DNA of 40,477 bases from Roseomonas sp. HF4 (GCF_005222755.1 NZ_STGD01000025.1:1-40477), one strand, 5' to 3'; shown: positions 24,490 through 33,793, counted from the first letter of the stretch. Notes: generated by a model from the letters alone, not told the origin. Numbers and translations: made by a program.

Positions 24490-25653
24490 ATGCGCGCCGT
24501 GACCGAGCCCCTCGCCCTCTACATCCACTGGCCCTTCTGCGCCGCCAAGTGCCCCTATTGCGACTTCAATTCCCATGTGCGGGACCGCGTGGACGAAGCG
24601 CGCTTCCGCGCGGCCCTCCGGCGGGAACTGACGCATGAGGCCGCGCGCGCCGGCCGCCGGAAGCTCGCCAGCATCTTCTTCGGCGGCGGCACGCCCTCCC
24701 TCATGGCGCCGGAGACGGTGGCCGCGCTGATCGAGGACGCGACGCGGCTGTTCGACCCGCTGCCGGACATGGAGGTGACGCTGGAGGCGAACCCGACCAG
24801 CGTCGAGATCGGCCGGCTGGCCGCCTTCCGCGACGCCGGCGTGAACCGCGCCAGCCTCGGCGTGCAGTCGCTGGAGGCCGAGGCACTGCGCTTCCTCGGG
24901 CGCCGGCACGACGCGGCCGAGGCCATCGCGGCGCTGGAGGCGGCGCGCGCGATCTTCCCGCGCCTGTCCTTCGACCTGATCTACGCGCGGCCCGGGCAGG
25001 GGGAGGCCGCCTGGCGGGCGGAGCTGAAGCGCGCGCTGGCCCTGGCGGCCGACCATCTCTCGCTCTACCAGCTCACCATCGAGCCCGGCACGCAGTTCGC
25101 TACGCTGCACGCCCGCGGCGCCTTCGCCCTGCCCGAGGGCGACGAGGCAGCCCGCCTCTATTTCGCGACCGCCGAGGAAGCCGCGCGCTTCGGCCTGCAT
25201 CCCTACGAGGTCAGCAACTACGCAAAGGCCGGCGCCGAGAGCCGCCACAACCTCGCCTACTGGCGCTACGGGGACTACCTCGGCATCGGCCCCGGTGCGC
25301 ACCAGCGCATGCTGGCCGGCGGGGAGATGGTCGCGACCCGCCGCCACCGCGCGCCGGAGGAATGGGCCGCACGCGTGGAGCGCGACGGCCACGCCGCGGT
25401 GGAGCAGGACGTGCTTTCGCCCGAGGACCGCGCGCGGGAGGCGCTGCTGATGGGGCTCCGCCTTGCCGAGGGCGTCGACCCGGCGCGGATCGCGGCACGC
25501 GCCGGCCTGCCGTTCGAACGCGCGGTGGACCCGGCGATGCTGGCGGCGCTGCTGGACGAAGGCTACCTCGCCTGGACCGGGGCCGGCCGGCTCAGGACGA
25601 CGGCGGAGGGGCTTTTGCGGCTCGACGCGCTGCTGCCGGTGCTGCTGCGGTAG
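24490..25653 (+). CDS. hemW: Radical SAM heme chaperone HemW
   Basis: A 387-residue member of the HemW/HemN-like radical SAM family. The [4Fe-4S] cluster motif is C17-x3-C21-x2-C24 (FCAAKCPYC). SAM is contacted by FFGGGTPSLM (63-72). The C-terminal HemN domain includes YEVSNYAKAG and a winged-helix end. Unlike true HemN, HemW does not oxidise coproporphyrinogen but carries heme to respiratory enzymes. The ATG at 24490 is taken as start; a GTG at 24499 is also possible, and the ribosome site is weak. A G-rich hairpin follows 51 bases after the stop. Confidence 0.92.
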   Translation: MRAVTEPLALYIHWPFCAAKCPYCDFNSHVRDRVDEARFRAALRRELTHEAARAGRRKLASIFFGGGTPSLMAPETVAALIEDATRLFDPLPDMEVTLEANPTSVEIGRLAAFRDAGVNRASLGVQSLEAEALRFLGRRHDAAEAIAALEAARAIFPRLSFDLIYARPGQGEAAWRAELKRALALAADHLSLYQLTIEPGTQFATLHARGAFALPEGDEAARLYFATAEEAARFGLHPYEVSNYAKAGAESRHNLAYWRYGDYLGIGPGAHQRMLAGGEMVATRRHRAPEEWAARVERDGHAAVEQDVLSPEDRAREALLMGLRLAEGVDPARIAARAGLPFERAVDPAMLAALLDEGYLAWTGAGRLRTTAEGLLRLDALLPVLLR

Positions 25654-25704
25654 CGCGGCGTTCGTTCGTGCCGGTCGGCCCCGCCGCAAGGCGCGATGAA
25701 GGGC

Positions 25705-25730
25705 GGGGGGAGAAGGGAACTTCTCCCCCC
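25705..25730 (+). terminator. G-rich hairpin downstream of hemW
   Basis: GGGGGGAGAAG (25705-25715), loop GGAA, CTTCTCCCCCC (25720-25730): a perfect 11-base-pair stem followed by a C-rich and then pyrimidine tract (CCTTCTTTG). Similar to 14683-14709 on the minus strand. Confidence 0.65.
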
Positions 25731-25806
25731 GGACCCCCCACAACCTTCTTTGCCACTTGGCGTCGGTCCGGAAAGCATGGGCACCAGGTGCCAGAAAAGG
25801 GAGGGG

Positions 25807-25834
25807 GGTCGGGGGAGGTTCTCCTCCCCCGACC
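25807..25834 (-). terminator. G-rich hairpin downstream of glycosyltransferase gene
   Basis: Perfect 12-base-pair stem: GGTCGGGGGAGG, loop TTCT, CCTCCCCCGACC. It lies 23 bases after the stop of the minus-strand glycosyltransferase gene. Ten base pairs are shared with the hairpin at 34756-34777. Confidence 0.65.
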
Positions 25835-25857
25835 TGTTCAATCCGACCCGAGCCTCC

Positions 25858-26961
25858 TCACGGCGCCTCCGGCGCGGCGTAGGCGCGTCCCTTCCAGCCT
25901 TCCTTCCGCCCCATCAGGAAGCGCGTCAGCGCCGTCCACTGGATGGCGAGCGCCACCGCCACCGCCACCGGATGCGCGAGCACGGTCCAGGACGGTTCCT
26001 CCGTCCGGCGCGTGATGGCGAGGCGCAGCGCGAAGACCAGCGCCAGCGCCAGCGCCGCCTGCCAGGCCGGCAGCAGGAAGAAGGGCCAGAGATGCGCGCC
26101 CGCCAGCATGGTGGTCCAGACTGGCAGGCCGATCGGCGTTGCCATGCCTTCGCGTGCGTTCTTGAGGAAACCGCGCCAGGATTCCGCGAAGCCGCGATAC
26201 ATCCGGCAGGAAGCGAGGCCGGCGCCCAGCACGATCTCGGTCCGATGGCCCTTCGCGCGGAGCAGGCGCGTCAGCTTCAGGCCGTCATGCAGGGTCGCGC
26301 GCATGGCGCCGTGGCCGCCGACCTGCTCGTAGGCCCGGCGCTCGAACATCATCATCTGGCCGCAGCCGGCGGCGAAGCCCGGGTGGCGCGTGAAGGCCCG
26401 GCCGCCGCCCGGCAGGTAGCCGATCAGCAGCAGGTTGATCATCGGCACGGTGACGCCTTCGCCGAAGGTCTCCATGCGCTGGCGCGGCACGCCGCTGACG
26501 AGGCCGAGGCGATGGCGGAGCGCATGGCCGACCAGGTCGGCGGCGGCATTGGGCGCCAGGCGGACATCGGCGTCGATGAACAGGAAATGCGTGCCCCGGG
26601 CGGCCTCGGCCAGGCGGGCGCAGGCGTGCATCTTGCCGGACCAGCCCTCGGGCAGCGGCGGCGCGGAGATCAGCCGCGCGCGGTCGTCCCGCGCCATGAT
26701 GGCGCGCACGATGTCGGGGGTGCCGTCGGCCGAGCCGTCGTCCATCACCACCACCTCGACCCGCACGCCCTGCTGCGCGAGGGCGCGGTCGAGGCAGTCG
26801 GCGATGTTGGCGGCCTCGTCGCGCGCCGGGACCAGGATGGAGACCATCGCGCCGTCCGGCGCCGGGCCCTGTGGCGCACGCACGAGACGGAGGTTGATGG
26901 CGCCGACCGCGGCCGGGAAGGCCGCGAGCGCCAGGACGATCCAGGCGAAGTCGAATGTCAC
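25858..26961 (-). CDS. Family 2 glycosyltransferase, carotenoid-cluster type (CrtQ-like)
   Basis: A 367-residue membrane glycosyltransferase. One N-terminal helix (about 4-24), GT-A domain with SILVPARDEAANI (41-53), VVMDDGSADGT (71-81) and the metal-binding D130-A-D132, then EGWSGK-x-HACA, and C-terminal hydrophobic helices. GW-x-GK-x3-A is shared with CrtQ/CruC-type enzymes that glucosylate carotenoids. The GTG start overlaps the TGA of the acyltransferase (GTGA). Taken with its three upstream neighbours, transfer of a sugar to a carotenoid acid or alcohol is the best inference; a lipid glycosyltransferase is the alternative. Confidence 0.85.
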   Translation of the reverse strand: MTFDFAWIVLALAAFPAAVGAINLRLVRAPQGPAPDGAMVSILVPARDEAANIADCLDRALAQQGVRVEVVVMDDGSADGTPDIVRAIMARDDRARLISAPPLPEGWSGKMHACARLAEAARGTHFLFIDADVRLAPNAAADLVGHALRHRLGLVSGVPRQRMETFGEGVTVPMINLLLIGYLPGGGRAFTRHPGFAAGCGQMMMFERRAYEQVGGHGAMRATLHDGLKLTRLLRAKGHRTEIVLGAGLASCRMYRGFAESWRGFLKNAREGMATPIGLPVWTTMLAGAHLWPFFLLPAWQAALALALVFALRLAITRRTEEPSWTVLAHPVAVAVALAIQWTALTRFLMGRKEGWKGRAYAAPEAP

Positions 26962-27773
26962 GGCGCGCGCTCCGGCTGCTGGTCGTGGCGAGGATCGAAG
27001 GGCTTGCCGCGCAGCATCGCGCCCAGCCGCCGCCACATCTGGTAGACGCCGCCCATGCCTTCCCGTCCTTGCACCAGGGTCTCGAAGCGCGCCGGATCGC
27101 GCGCGATCGCGTCCTCGGCCAGCCGATCCGCGACCGCGCCCAGTACGGTCGAGAAATGGTCGGCCCGCGCCTCCCTGTCCAGGGCCAGCAGGTCGGCCGC
27201 CGGGATCGGCGTGCCGAAGGCCGCCAGCATCTCGGCCTTGCGCTCGCCCCAGAACGGGTAGTCGAAGGCGAGCGGCACGAAATGCGCGCCCGGCGCCATC
27301 TCGGGCAGGCGGGTCATGCCGGGCGCGATCGGGATGGGGCGCTCGCGCGGGTCGGCGAAGCGGCCGGGCGCATTGATCCAGAGGATGTGCGACGGGTCCC
27401 GCAGCACGTGCTGCGCCGTGCGCAGGAAGGCGACGGTCCCGCGCGAGGACCCGGTCTCGATCCCGAACACGCCGAGGCGCCGCATGAAGGCGTATTTGTC
27501 GAGCGCCCATTCCGCCATCGGCGTGAACAGCGGCCGGTCCTTCAGCAGGCGCCGGTATAGCAGCATGAACGCGACGCCGTCCCACCAGGACGGGTGGTTG
27601 GCGAAGATGACGGCCGGCGCGCCGCGCGGGATCTCCGGCATGCCCCAGCGTGCGATCCGCACCGCGCGCATGTGCTTGCGGGTGAAGCGGGTGAAGGCGA
27701 GGTTGAAGAAGTCGAGATGGCGCTCCGAACGGAGCGCCACCGGGTCGCGCTTCGGGGGCGCCGCCTTGCTCAT
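26958..27773 (-). CDS. PlsC-like acyltransferase (CrtO-like position)
   Basis: A 271-residue lysophospholipid-acyltransferase-fold protein with the catalytic H-x4-D motif at His60-Asp65 (ANHPSWWDG). WINAPGRFADP is an acceptor-site motif. It lacks clear membrane helices. Its ATG overlaps the TGA of the upstream desaturase gene (ATGA), and its TGA overlaps the GTG of the glycosyltransferase. In staphyloxanthin synthesis an acyltransferase (CrtO) acts after glycosylation, but the sequence family there differs in detail, so an acylated carotenoid glycoside is inference from context. Confidence 0.82.
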   Translation of the reverse strand: MSKAAPPKRDPVALRSERHLDFFNLAFTRFTRKHMRAVRIARWGMPEIPRGAPAVIFANHPSWWDGVAFMLLYRRLLKDRPLFTPMAEWALDKYAFMRRLGVFGIETGSSRGTVAFLRTAQHVLRDPSHILWINAPGRFADPRERPIPIAPGMTRLPEMAPGAHFVPLAFDYPFWGERKAEMLAAFGTPIPAADLLALDREARADHFSTVLGAVADRLAEDAIARDPARFETLVQGREGMGGVYQMWRRLGAMLRGKPFDPRHDQQPERAP

Positions 27774-29350
27774 TCGGCCGCGAGCAGCGCGTCCCTGAGG
27801 CCCGCGCGCCCGGCGGCCTCGGACATGCCGCGCCCGCCGAGGTCGCGGTCCAGCGCATCGGCCGCGATCCAGCCCGACATCATCACCATCGGCATCCCCG
27901 GCCCCGGATGCGCCGCGCCGCCGGCCAGGTACAGCCCCTTGATCGCCTTCGACCGGTTGGACGGCTTGAAGGCGCCGAGGAAGGCGCCGTGCGAGGCCAG
28001 CCCGTAGATCGCGCCGTCGAGCACCTTGTAGCGTTCGTGGATGTCCTGCGGCGTCAGCGCGCGCTCGACCACTATGCGTTCCTCGATGTCCTCGAGCCCC
28101 GCGGTGCGCTTCAGCTTGTCGAGGATGACCTGCCGGTAGGGCGCGAACATCTTCGACCAGTCGTGGCCCGGGCGGAGATGCGGCGTGTGGACCAGTACGT
28201 ACAGCGCCTCGCCGCCCTCGGGCGCCGTGGTCGGGTCGGTGGCCGAGGTCGCCGCCAGGTAGGCGGTCGGGTCTGGCGCGGGCTCGCCGCGCTTGTAGAT
28301 GCTGTCGAACTCCTCCTCCGCGTCGCGGGAGAAGACGAAGCAGTGATGCGCCAGGTGGTCGTAGCGCTTGCGCAGCCCGAGGTAGAGCACGACGCCCGAG
28401 CAGGCCGGCTGGAAGCCCTTCTTCGCCATCGCCTTCGCGGGCGGCCCCTTCACCAGTTCCGTGTAGGTGCGGATCGCGTCCATGTTGGAGATCAGCGCGT
28501 CGCACGGGATTCGCTCCCCGTTCGCGGTCACGCTGCGCACGGCGCCGTTCACGATCTCGATCTCGTTCACCTCGGCATCGGTGCGCAGGTCGGCGCCGAG
28601 GCCGCTGGCCAGCTTCGCCAGCCCCTCGGCCACGGCGCGGGTGCCGCCCTCGGGGTACCAGACGCCCTCGCTCGCCTGCATGTCGCCGATGCCGCAGAGC
28701 ACGGCGGGCGCGAGGTAGGGGTTCGAGCCGACATACTGGGTGAAATGGTCGAGCATCTGCGCCAGCCGTTCGTCCGGCACATGGCCGCGGATGACCTTGG
28801 CGACGGTGCGGCCCATGCGGAGCGCCAGGATGTCGCGCAGCACCTCGGGCTTGAAGTTGTCGCCGAAGGTCAGCGTGTCGCCGATGCCCTCGACCGGCTT
28901 CCAGAAGAAGAACTTCTCGCTCACCTCGTGCAGGTGGCGGCTGACCTCCTGGAACTTGCGGTAGCCCGCGCCGTTGCCGCGCCCGGGCGCGAAGCGGTCC
29001 ATCGCCTGCGCCATGGCGTCCACGTTCGCCATCAGGTCGATGCGCGTGTTGTCGTCGAAGAAGCAGCGCCATTGCGGGTCGAGCCGGATCAGCGGCAGCT
29101 CGTCCGCCTGCACCTTCCCCGCTTCCGCGTAGATGCGCCGCAGCACGCGCGGCACTGTCAGGATGGTCGGCCCCATGTCGAAGCGGAACCGCCCCGGCCC
29201 CTCGGGATTGTCGAGATGCAGCACCGCCGCCTTCCCGCCGAGCCAGGGGTTGCGCTCGAGCAGCGTGACCTGGTGCCCGCGCGCCTGCGCCACCGCGGCC
29301 GCGGCCAGGCCACCCAGGCCACTGCCGATGACGACGACCTTCGCACCCAT
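27770..29350 (-). CDS. Carotenoid desaturase/oxidase, CrtP/CrtN-like (copy 2)
   Basis: A 526-residue FAD enzyme of the phytoene-desaturase family. The dinucleotide-binding start MGAKVVVIGSGLGGLAAA has G-x-G-x2-G at 9-14. The C-terminal flavin motif is KGLYLAGGAAHPGPGMPMVMMSG. FRFDMGPTILTVP is the substrate-entry motif of this family. In a C30 set it would be the oxidase that makes the terminal aldehyde or acid, or the second desaturase; sequence alone does not decide. The ATG at 29350 has GGGAGGA ideally placed. Spacing to the upstream copy is 17 bases and its stop overlaps the acyltransferase start. Confidence 0.88.
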   Translation of the reverse strand: MGAKVVVIGSGLGGLAAAAVAQARGHQVTLLERNPWLGGKAAVLHLDNPEGPGRFRFDMGPTILTVPRVLRRIYAEAGKVQADELPLIRLDPQWRCFFDDNTRIDLMANVDAMAQAMDRFAPGRGNGAGYRKFQEVSRHLHEVSEKFFFWKPVEGIGDTLTFGDNFKPEVLRDILALRMGRTVAKVIRGHVPDERLAQMLDHFTQYVGSNPYLAPAVLCGIGDMQASEGVWYPEGGTRAVAEGLAKLASGLGADLRTDAEVNEIEIVNGAVRSVTANGERIPCDALISNMDAIRTYTELVKGPPAKAMAKKGFQPACSGVVLYLGLRKRYDHLAHHCFVFSRDAEEEFDSIYKRGEPAPDPTAYLAATSATDPTTAPEGGEALYVLVHTPHLRPGHDWSKMFAPYRQVILDKLKRTAGLEDIEERIVVERALTPQDIHERYKVLDGAIYGLASHGAFLGAFKPSNRSKAIKGLYLAGGAAHPGPGMPMVMMSGWIAADALDRDLGGRGMSEAAGRAGLRDALLAAE

Positions 29351-29367
29351 GTTCGTATCCTCCCGGA

Positions 29368-30942
29368 TCAGTCGCCGAGCGCAGGCTGGACAGCGCCGAA
29401 GCTGCCCTGCGCGACGGGCATCGGCCGCATGCCGAGGTCTTCCATCAGGAGCTTCGCGCTGATGCGCGCCCCTTCGTAGATCACCGGCAGCCCGCTGCCC
29501 GGATGCGTGCCGCCGCCCACCAGGTAGACGCCCTCGGCCTTGCCGAAGCGGTTGCGCGGGCGGAAATGCATCATCTGGCGGACATTGTGCGCCAGGTTGA
29601 AGGTCGCGCCGTAGCCGACGCTGTAGGTGTCCTGCCAGTCCTGCGGCGTGACGATGCGCTCGTAGCGGATGCGGCCTTCGATGTCGTGCAGGCCGAGCGC
29701 CTTCAGCCGGTCGAGCGCGAGCCGCCGGTAGCGCTGCGCCTCGGCCGCCCAGTCCTGGCCACCATGCAGGTTCGGCACCGGCACCAGCACATAGAGCGTC
29801 GAATGTCCCTCGGGCGCGAGCGAGGGGTCGGTGCCCGCCGCCGCCTGGACATAGAGCGAGGGGTTCTCGGGGATGATGCCGGCCTCGATCTGCCGCAGGT
29901 TGTGCTCGTAGTCCTCGGCCAGCAGGACGTTGTGGTGCGCGATGCCCGGCAGCGTCCCCTCGATGCCGAGGTAGAGCATGAAGGTCGAGCAGGAATAGCG
30001 CGCGCGCTCGATCTTGGCGTCCGGCCATTGCGGGCGCAGCGCCTCGGGCATCAGCGACGGCATGGCATGGGCGAAGTCGGCGTTGACCACGACCGCATCG
30101 GCGTCATGGCGCGTGCCGTCCACCTCGACGCCGGCCGCGCGCCGGCCCTCGAAGGCCAGCCTCTCGACCTTGGCGCCGAAGCGGAACTCGACGCCGAGCC
30201 GCTCGGCCACGCGGGCCATCGCCTCGCTCACCGCGCCGCAGCCGCCCCTCGGGTGGAAGATGCCGTGCTCGTATTCCAGGAAGGACAGGATCGAGAACAT
30301 CGACGGGCAGCGGAACGGGCTCATGCCCAGGTATTTCGACTGGAAGGTGAAGGCGAGCCGCGTGCGCGGGTCGCTGAAATGCCGCTTGAGGTCGTTGTCG
30401 AGCGACAGCCACGGCCTGAGGTAGCGCAGCCCCTTCATCACCTCGGGCGCCAAGTAGGTCATGAGGCCGTGGAAGGGCCGCGCCAGCACCGGGGCGAAGG
30501 CGTCGAGCTTGACCCTGTTGTCCGCCATGAAGGACCTGAGGCCCTTGGCATCCGCCGGATTGAGCTTGGCGATCTCGACCTCCATCCGCCCGATGTCGGG
30601 GGAGGCGTCGAGCGTGATCGGGTTCGAACCCTCGAAGACCAGGCGGTACTGCGGGTCGAGGCGGATGAGGTCCACCTCCTCCTCGAGGTCGGCGCCGCAC
30701 ATCGCCATGATCTCGCGCAGGATGCGCGGATAGAGGAAGAAGGTTGGGCCGATGTCGAAACGGTAGCCGCCCGGCGCCGTCACGGTGCGGGTGCGCCCGC
30801 CCACGACCTCGTCGCGTTCGAAGATGGTCACGCGCGCGCCGTTGGCGGCCAGGATCAGCGCAGCGGCAAGGCCGCCGGGGCCGGCACCCACGATGGCGAC
30901 ACGGGGGCGGGTTCGGGCAAGGGCAGGGAGCGGGGCGTTCAT
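29368..30942 (-). CDS. Carotenoid desaturase, CrtN/CrtI-like (copy 1)
   Basis: A 524-residue FAD-dependent desaturase. N-terminal RVAIVGAGPGGLAAALILA, the GYRFDIGPTFFLYP motif and the C-terminal EGVYLVGGGTHPGSGLPVI are phytoene/diapophytoene desaturase hallmarks. FLEYEHGIFHPRGGCGAVSEAM is typical of the family. It would introduce the conjugated double bonds into squalene or dehydrosqualene (C30) or phytoene (C40). It opens the four-gene set and lies 70 bases downstream of the acyl-CoA dehydrogenase gene, which could serve as upstream operon member. No synthase gene (crtM, crtB or hpnCDE) is in the window. Confidence 0.88.
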   Translation of the reverse strand: MNAPLPALARTRPRVAIVGAGPGGLAAALILAANGARVTIFERDEVVGGRTRTVTAPGGYRFDIGPTFFLYPRILREIMAMCGADLEEEVDLIRLDPQYRLVFEGSNPITLDASPDIGRMEVEIAKLNPADAKGLRSFMADNRVKLDAFAPVLARPFHGLMTYLAPEVMKGLRYLRPWLSLDNDLKRHFSDPRTRLAFTFQSKYLGMSPFRCPSMFSILSFLEYEHGIFHPRGGCGAVSEAMARVAERLGVEFRFGAKVERLAFEGRRAAGVEVDGTRHDADAVVVNADFAHAMPSLMPEALRPQWPDAKIERARYSCSTFMLYLGIEGTLPGIAHHNVLLAEDYEHNLRQIEAGIIPENPSLYVQAAAGTDPSLAPEGHSTLYVLVPVPNLHGGQDWAAEAQRYRRLALDRLKALGLHDIEGRIRYERIVTPQDWQDTYSVGYGATFNLAHNVRQMMHFRPRNRFGKAEGVYLVGGGTHPGSGLPVIYEGARISAKLLMEDLGMRPMPVAQGSFGAVQPALGD

Positions 30943-31012
30943 CGCACTCGGATCTGTCAGGGGACCGCCTCCGGAGATTGCCCCGCGCGCCGGGCATGCA
31001 AGGGCATGCACC

Positions 31013-32623
31013 TCATGCGGCGAGGGCTCCGCCGATCTCGGCGACCCGCGCGCCGGCCCTTGGCAGCAGGCGGCGCAGGTAGAAATCGGCCACCGGGCCA
31101 TAGGTCGCGGCGTCCTCGGCGGCCGCGCGCGCCAGCATCCAGCCGCCCAGCACCCAGCCGGCGGCCTCGAGATAGGCGACCGCGACGGACTGGCCGGCAT
31201 CGGCATCGCGGCCCTGCGCGTCCAGCACCTGCGCGGTCGCGCGCTCCAGCGCCTCGGCCGCGGCGCGCAGCCGGGCATCGGGGGTGCGCGCGACCTCGGC
31301 CAGCAGGGCGCGCATGCCCGCGCCGCCATCCCTGGCCACCTTGCGCACCAGCAGGTCGATCGCCTGGATGCCGTTGGTGCCTTCGTAGATCGGGGCGATG
31401 CGGGCGTCGCGCAGCACCTGGGCCGCGCCGGCATCCTCGATGAAGCCCATGCCGCCATGGACCTGGATGCCGGTCGACGCGGTCTCGACGCCGCGATCCG
31501 TGCACCAGGCCTTCAGGATGGGCGTCAGCAGCGCGAGGCGTTCCTGCGCCGCCGCATCGCCCGTCAGCGCGTGGCGGTCGACGCAGAGCGCGGTCTCGAG
31601 CGCCAGCAGCCGCCCGGCCAGCGTGATGCTGCGCATCTCCATCAGCATGCGCGCGACGTCGGGGTGCCGCGCGATCGCGCGCCCGCCCTGCACGCGCTGT
31701 TCCGCATAGGCTTCCGCGAGGCGCAGCGCCGCCGCCCCATGCGCCACCCCCTGCGTGCCGACGCCGAGGCGCGCATTGTTCATCATGGCGAACATCGCCG
31801 GCAGGCCGCGATGCGGCTCGCCGACCAGCTCCGCCTCGGCGCCCTCGAACAGCATGATGCAGGTGGGGCTCGCATGGATGCCCATCTTGCGCTCGATGCC
31901 GCCGGCGCGGAGCGCGTTGCGCGTCCCGTCCTCCTTCACCTTGGTACAGACGAAGAGGCTGATGCCCTTCGAGCCCGGCGGCGCGTCCGGCAGGCGCGCG
32001 AGCACGAGGTAGACGATGTTGTCCGTGCAGTCGTGCTCGCCCCAGGTGATGTAGATTTTCTGGCCGTGCAGCGCGTAGCGCCCGTCGCCGAGCGGCTCCG
32101 CCCTGGCCCGCAGGACGCCGAGGTCGCTGCCCGCGTTCGGCTCGGTCAGGCACATCGCGCCGGTCCATTCGCCGGTCACCATCCGGGGCAGCAGCCGCGC
32201 CGCCTGGTCGGGCGTCGCGTGGTGCACCAGGCAGTCGATGGCGCCGGCCGTCAGCAGCGGGCCCAGCATGAATGACGCGTCCGCCGCCATGCCGAGCTCG
32301 GTCATGGCGGTCCAGAGCGAGGCCGGCAGGCCCTGCCCGCCATGCGCCTCGGGCGCCGAGAGCGACTGCCAGCCGCCCTCCACCCAGGCGGCATAGGTGT
32401 CCCGGTAGGGCGTGGTGACGGTGCCGTTGGCATAGACCGCGCCGGCGCGGTCGGCCGGCAGCGCGCCGGGCAGCAGCACCTCGGTGCAGAAGCGGTCGGC
32501 CTCGGTGACGATCTGCGCGATGTCCTCGGCCGAGAGCGGCTGGCCGGCGGCCTCGGTCAGCGCGGGCAGTCCGACCACGCGGTTCAGGCCGAAGATCAGG
32601 TCGGCGGCGGCGGTGCTGGTCAT
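31013..32623 (-). CDS. Acyl-CoA dehydrogenase, DmdC-like
   Basis: A 536-residue flavoprotein of the longer acyl-CoA dehydrogenase branch that includes 3-(methylthio)propionyl-CoA dehydrogenase. The FAD-site MCLTEPNAGSDLG (157-169) and the catalytic Glu414 in PIYEGTNGIQ are present. The C-terminal extension of about 110 residues is characteristic of this branch. It oxidises an acyl-CoA to the 2-enoyl form; the substrate is not evident. The ATG at 32623 overlaps the TGA of the FAD oxidase (ATGA). Confidence 0.9.
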   Translation of the reverse strand: MTSTAAADLIFGLNRVVGLPALTEAAGQPLSAEDIAQIVTEADRFCTEVLLPGALPADRAGAVYANGTVTTPYRDTYAAWVEGGWQSLSAPEAHGGQGLPASLWTAMTELGMAADASFMLGPLLTAGAIDCLVHHATPDQAARLLPRMVTGEWTGAMCLTEPNAGSDLGVLRARAEPLGDGRYALHGQKIYITWGEHDCTDNIVYLVLARLPDAPPGSKGISLFVCTKVKEDGTRNALRAGGIERKMGIHASPTCIMLFEGAEAELVGEPHRGLPAMFAMMNNARLGVGTQGVAHGAAALRLAEAYAEQRVQGGRAIARHPDVARMLMEMRSITLAGRLLALETALCVDRHALTGDAAAQERLALLTPILKAWCTDRGVETASTGIQVHGGMGFIEDAGAAQVLRDARIAPIYEGTNGIQAIDLLVRKVARDGGAGMRALLAEVARTPDARLRAAAEALERATAQVLDAQGRDADAGQSVAVAYLEAAGWVLGGWMLARAAAEDAATYGPVADFYLRRLLPRAGARVAEIGGALAA

Positions 32624-33792
32624 GCGTCAATGGCCTCGAGGGCTGCGAGAAGGCCCGGGGCGGGCGGCGCCTGTCCTGCGGCCCAGGGCGTGAGCGCGGG
32701 CAGCAGCGCGGGCTCGGCCGCGGCGGCGGCGAGCCCGAGCCCGAGCAGGGCCGCGAACTTGAAGCCATGGCCCGAGAAGCCCGACATCACGAGGCAGCGC
32801 GGCGCCAGCGGCTCCAGGATGAAGCGCTCGGCATCCTCGACGTCGTAGTAGCAGGCGCGCGCGCCGAGCACGCGGTAGTCCCCGAGGTCGCGCAGGCGCG
32901 GGCGGGCGAAGGCCAGGATCTCCTCGGCCTCGGCGGCGCTGGCCGCGCGGTCGTCGGCCTCGGCGTCGCCGGTGCGGGAGAAGCGGTGGTCGCCGATCTT
33001 GAGCGGCGTGCCCGCTACCGGCGGCACGGCGTAGAAGCCGCCGCGGTCGGCAAGGTCGAGGAGCATCGGCGCCCGCGCCCAGGCGTCCCGGTGGCGGGGC
33101 GGCGGCTCCAGCAGCACCAGGATCTGGCGGGACGCCGCGACGCGCGGGGCGATCGCATTCGGCAGGAGCCGCGGCGCCCAGGGGCCGGCGGCGACCACCA
33201 GCAGGTCCGCCGAACGGGTCGAGCCGTCGGCCAGCGTCAGCGCCGCGCGGTCGGGGTCGATCGCCACGGCGCGGCCGCGTTCGAGGGTCACGCCGCGGGT
33301 GGGCAAATGGCGCGCCAGCCCGGCCACGATGCGGTCCGCGAGCAGAACGCCGCCGGCCGGCATGTGCAGCGCGGCGCCGATGCCGGCCTCGGTCAGCATC
33401 GGCCAGCGGGCGGTGACCTCGGCCGGCGTCAGGTCGGCATGGGCATGGCCGTCGGCGGCGAGGTTGGCGCGGCTGCCCTCGAACCAGCCGGCGGCGCTGT
33501 CCGAGACGGCGAGCACGCCGGTCGGCACGTGCAGCACCTCGCCCAGGTCGCGCCACAGCATGTCCCAGGCGGCATAGGCCGGGTCGATCATGCGCATGTA
33601 GCCGGCCTGGTGGCCGTAGGCGTGGCGGATCAGACGGTGGTGGTCGACCGAGGCGCCGCGCGGATTCGGCACCGCGTCCTGCTCGACCACGCGGACGGCG
33701 AAGCCCTGCCGCGCGAGGCCCCAGGCGGCGGACAGGCCCATGATGCCGGCGCCGAGCACGAGGGCGGTGGGGGAAGATGACATTGCCGCCAT
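32620..33792 (-). CDS. FAD-dependent oxidoreductase, monomeric sarcosine oxidase/DAO type
   Basis: A 390-residue DAO-family oxidase. FAD binding by LVLGAGIMGLSAAWGLARQG at the N-terminus and the C-terminal VMSGFSGHGFKFA, where sarcosine/N-methyltryptophan oxidases attach or contact flavin. DHHRLIRHAYG is shared with this group. It probably oxidises a secondary or N-methyl amine, releasing hydrogen peroxide; the flavin-linking Cys is not obvious, so noncovalent FAD is possible. It may start at the ATG at 33792 or at 33783 (better spaced from AGGATGG). It follows the epimerase stop by one base and overlaps the next gene. Confidence 0.87.
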   Translation of the reverse strand: MAAMSSSPTALVLGAGIMGLSAAWGLARQGFAVRVVEQDAVPNPRGASVDHHRLIRHAYGHQAGYMRMIDPAYAAWDMLWRDLGEVLHVPTGVLAVSDSAAGWFEGSRANLAADGHAHADLTPAEVTARWPMLTEAGIGAALHMPAGGVLLADRIVAGLARHLPTRGVTLERGRAVAIDPDRAALTLADGSTRSADLLVVAAGPWAPRLLPNAIAPRVAASRQILVLLEPPPRHRDAWARAPMLLDLADRGGFYAVPPVAGTPLKIGDHRFSRTGDAEADDRAASAAEAEEILAFARPRLRDLGDYRVLGARACYYDVEDAERFILEPLAPRCLVMSGFSGHGFKFAALLGLGLAAAAAEPALLPALTPWAAGQAPPAPGLLAALEAIDA

Positions 33793-33793
33793 C

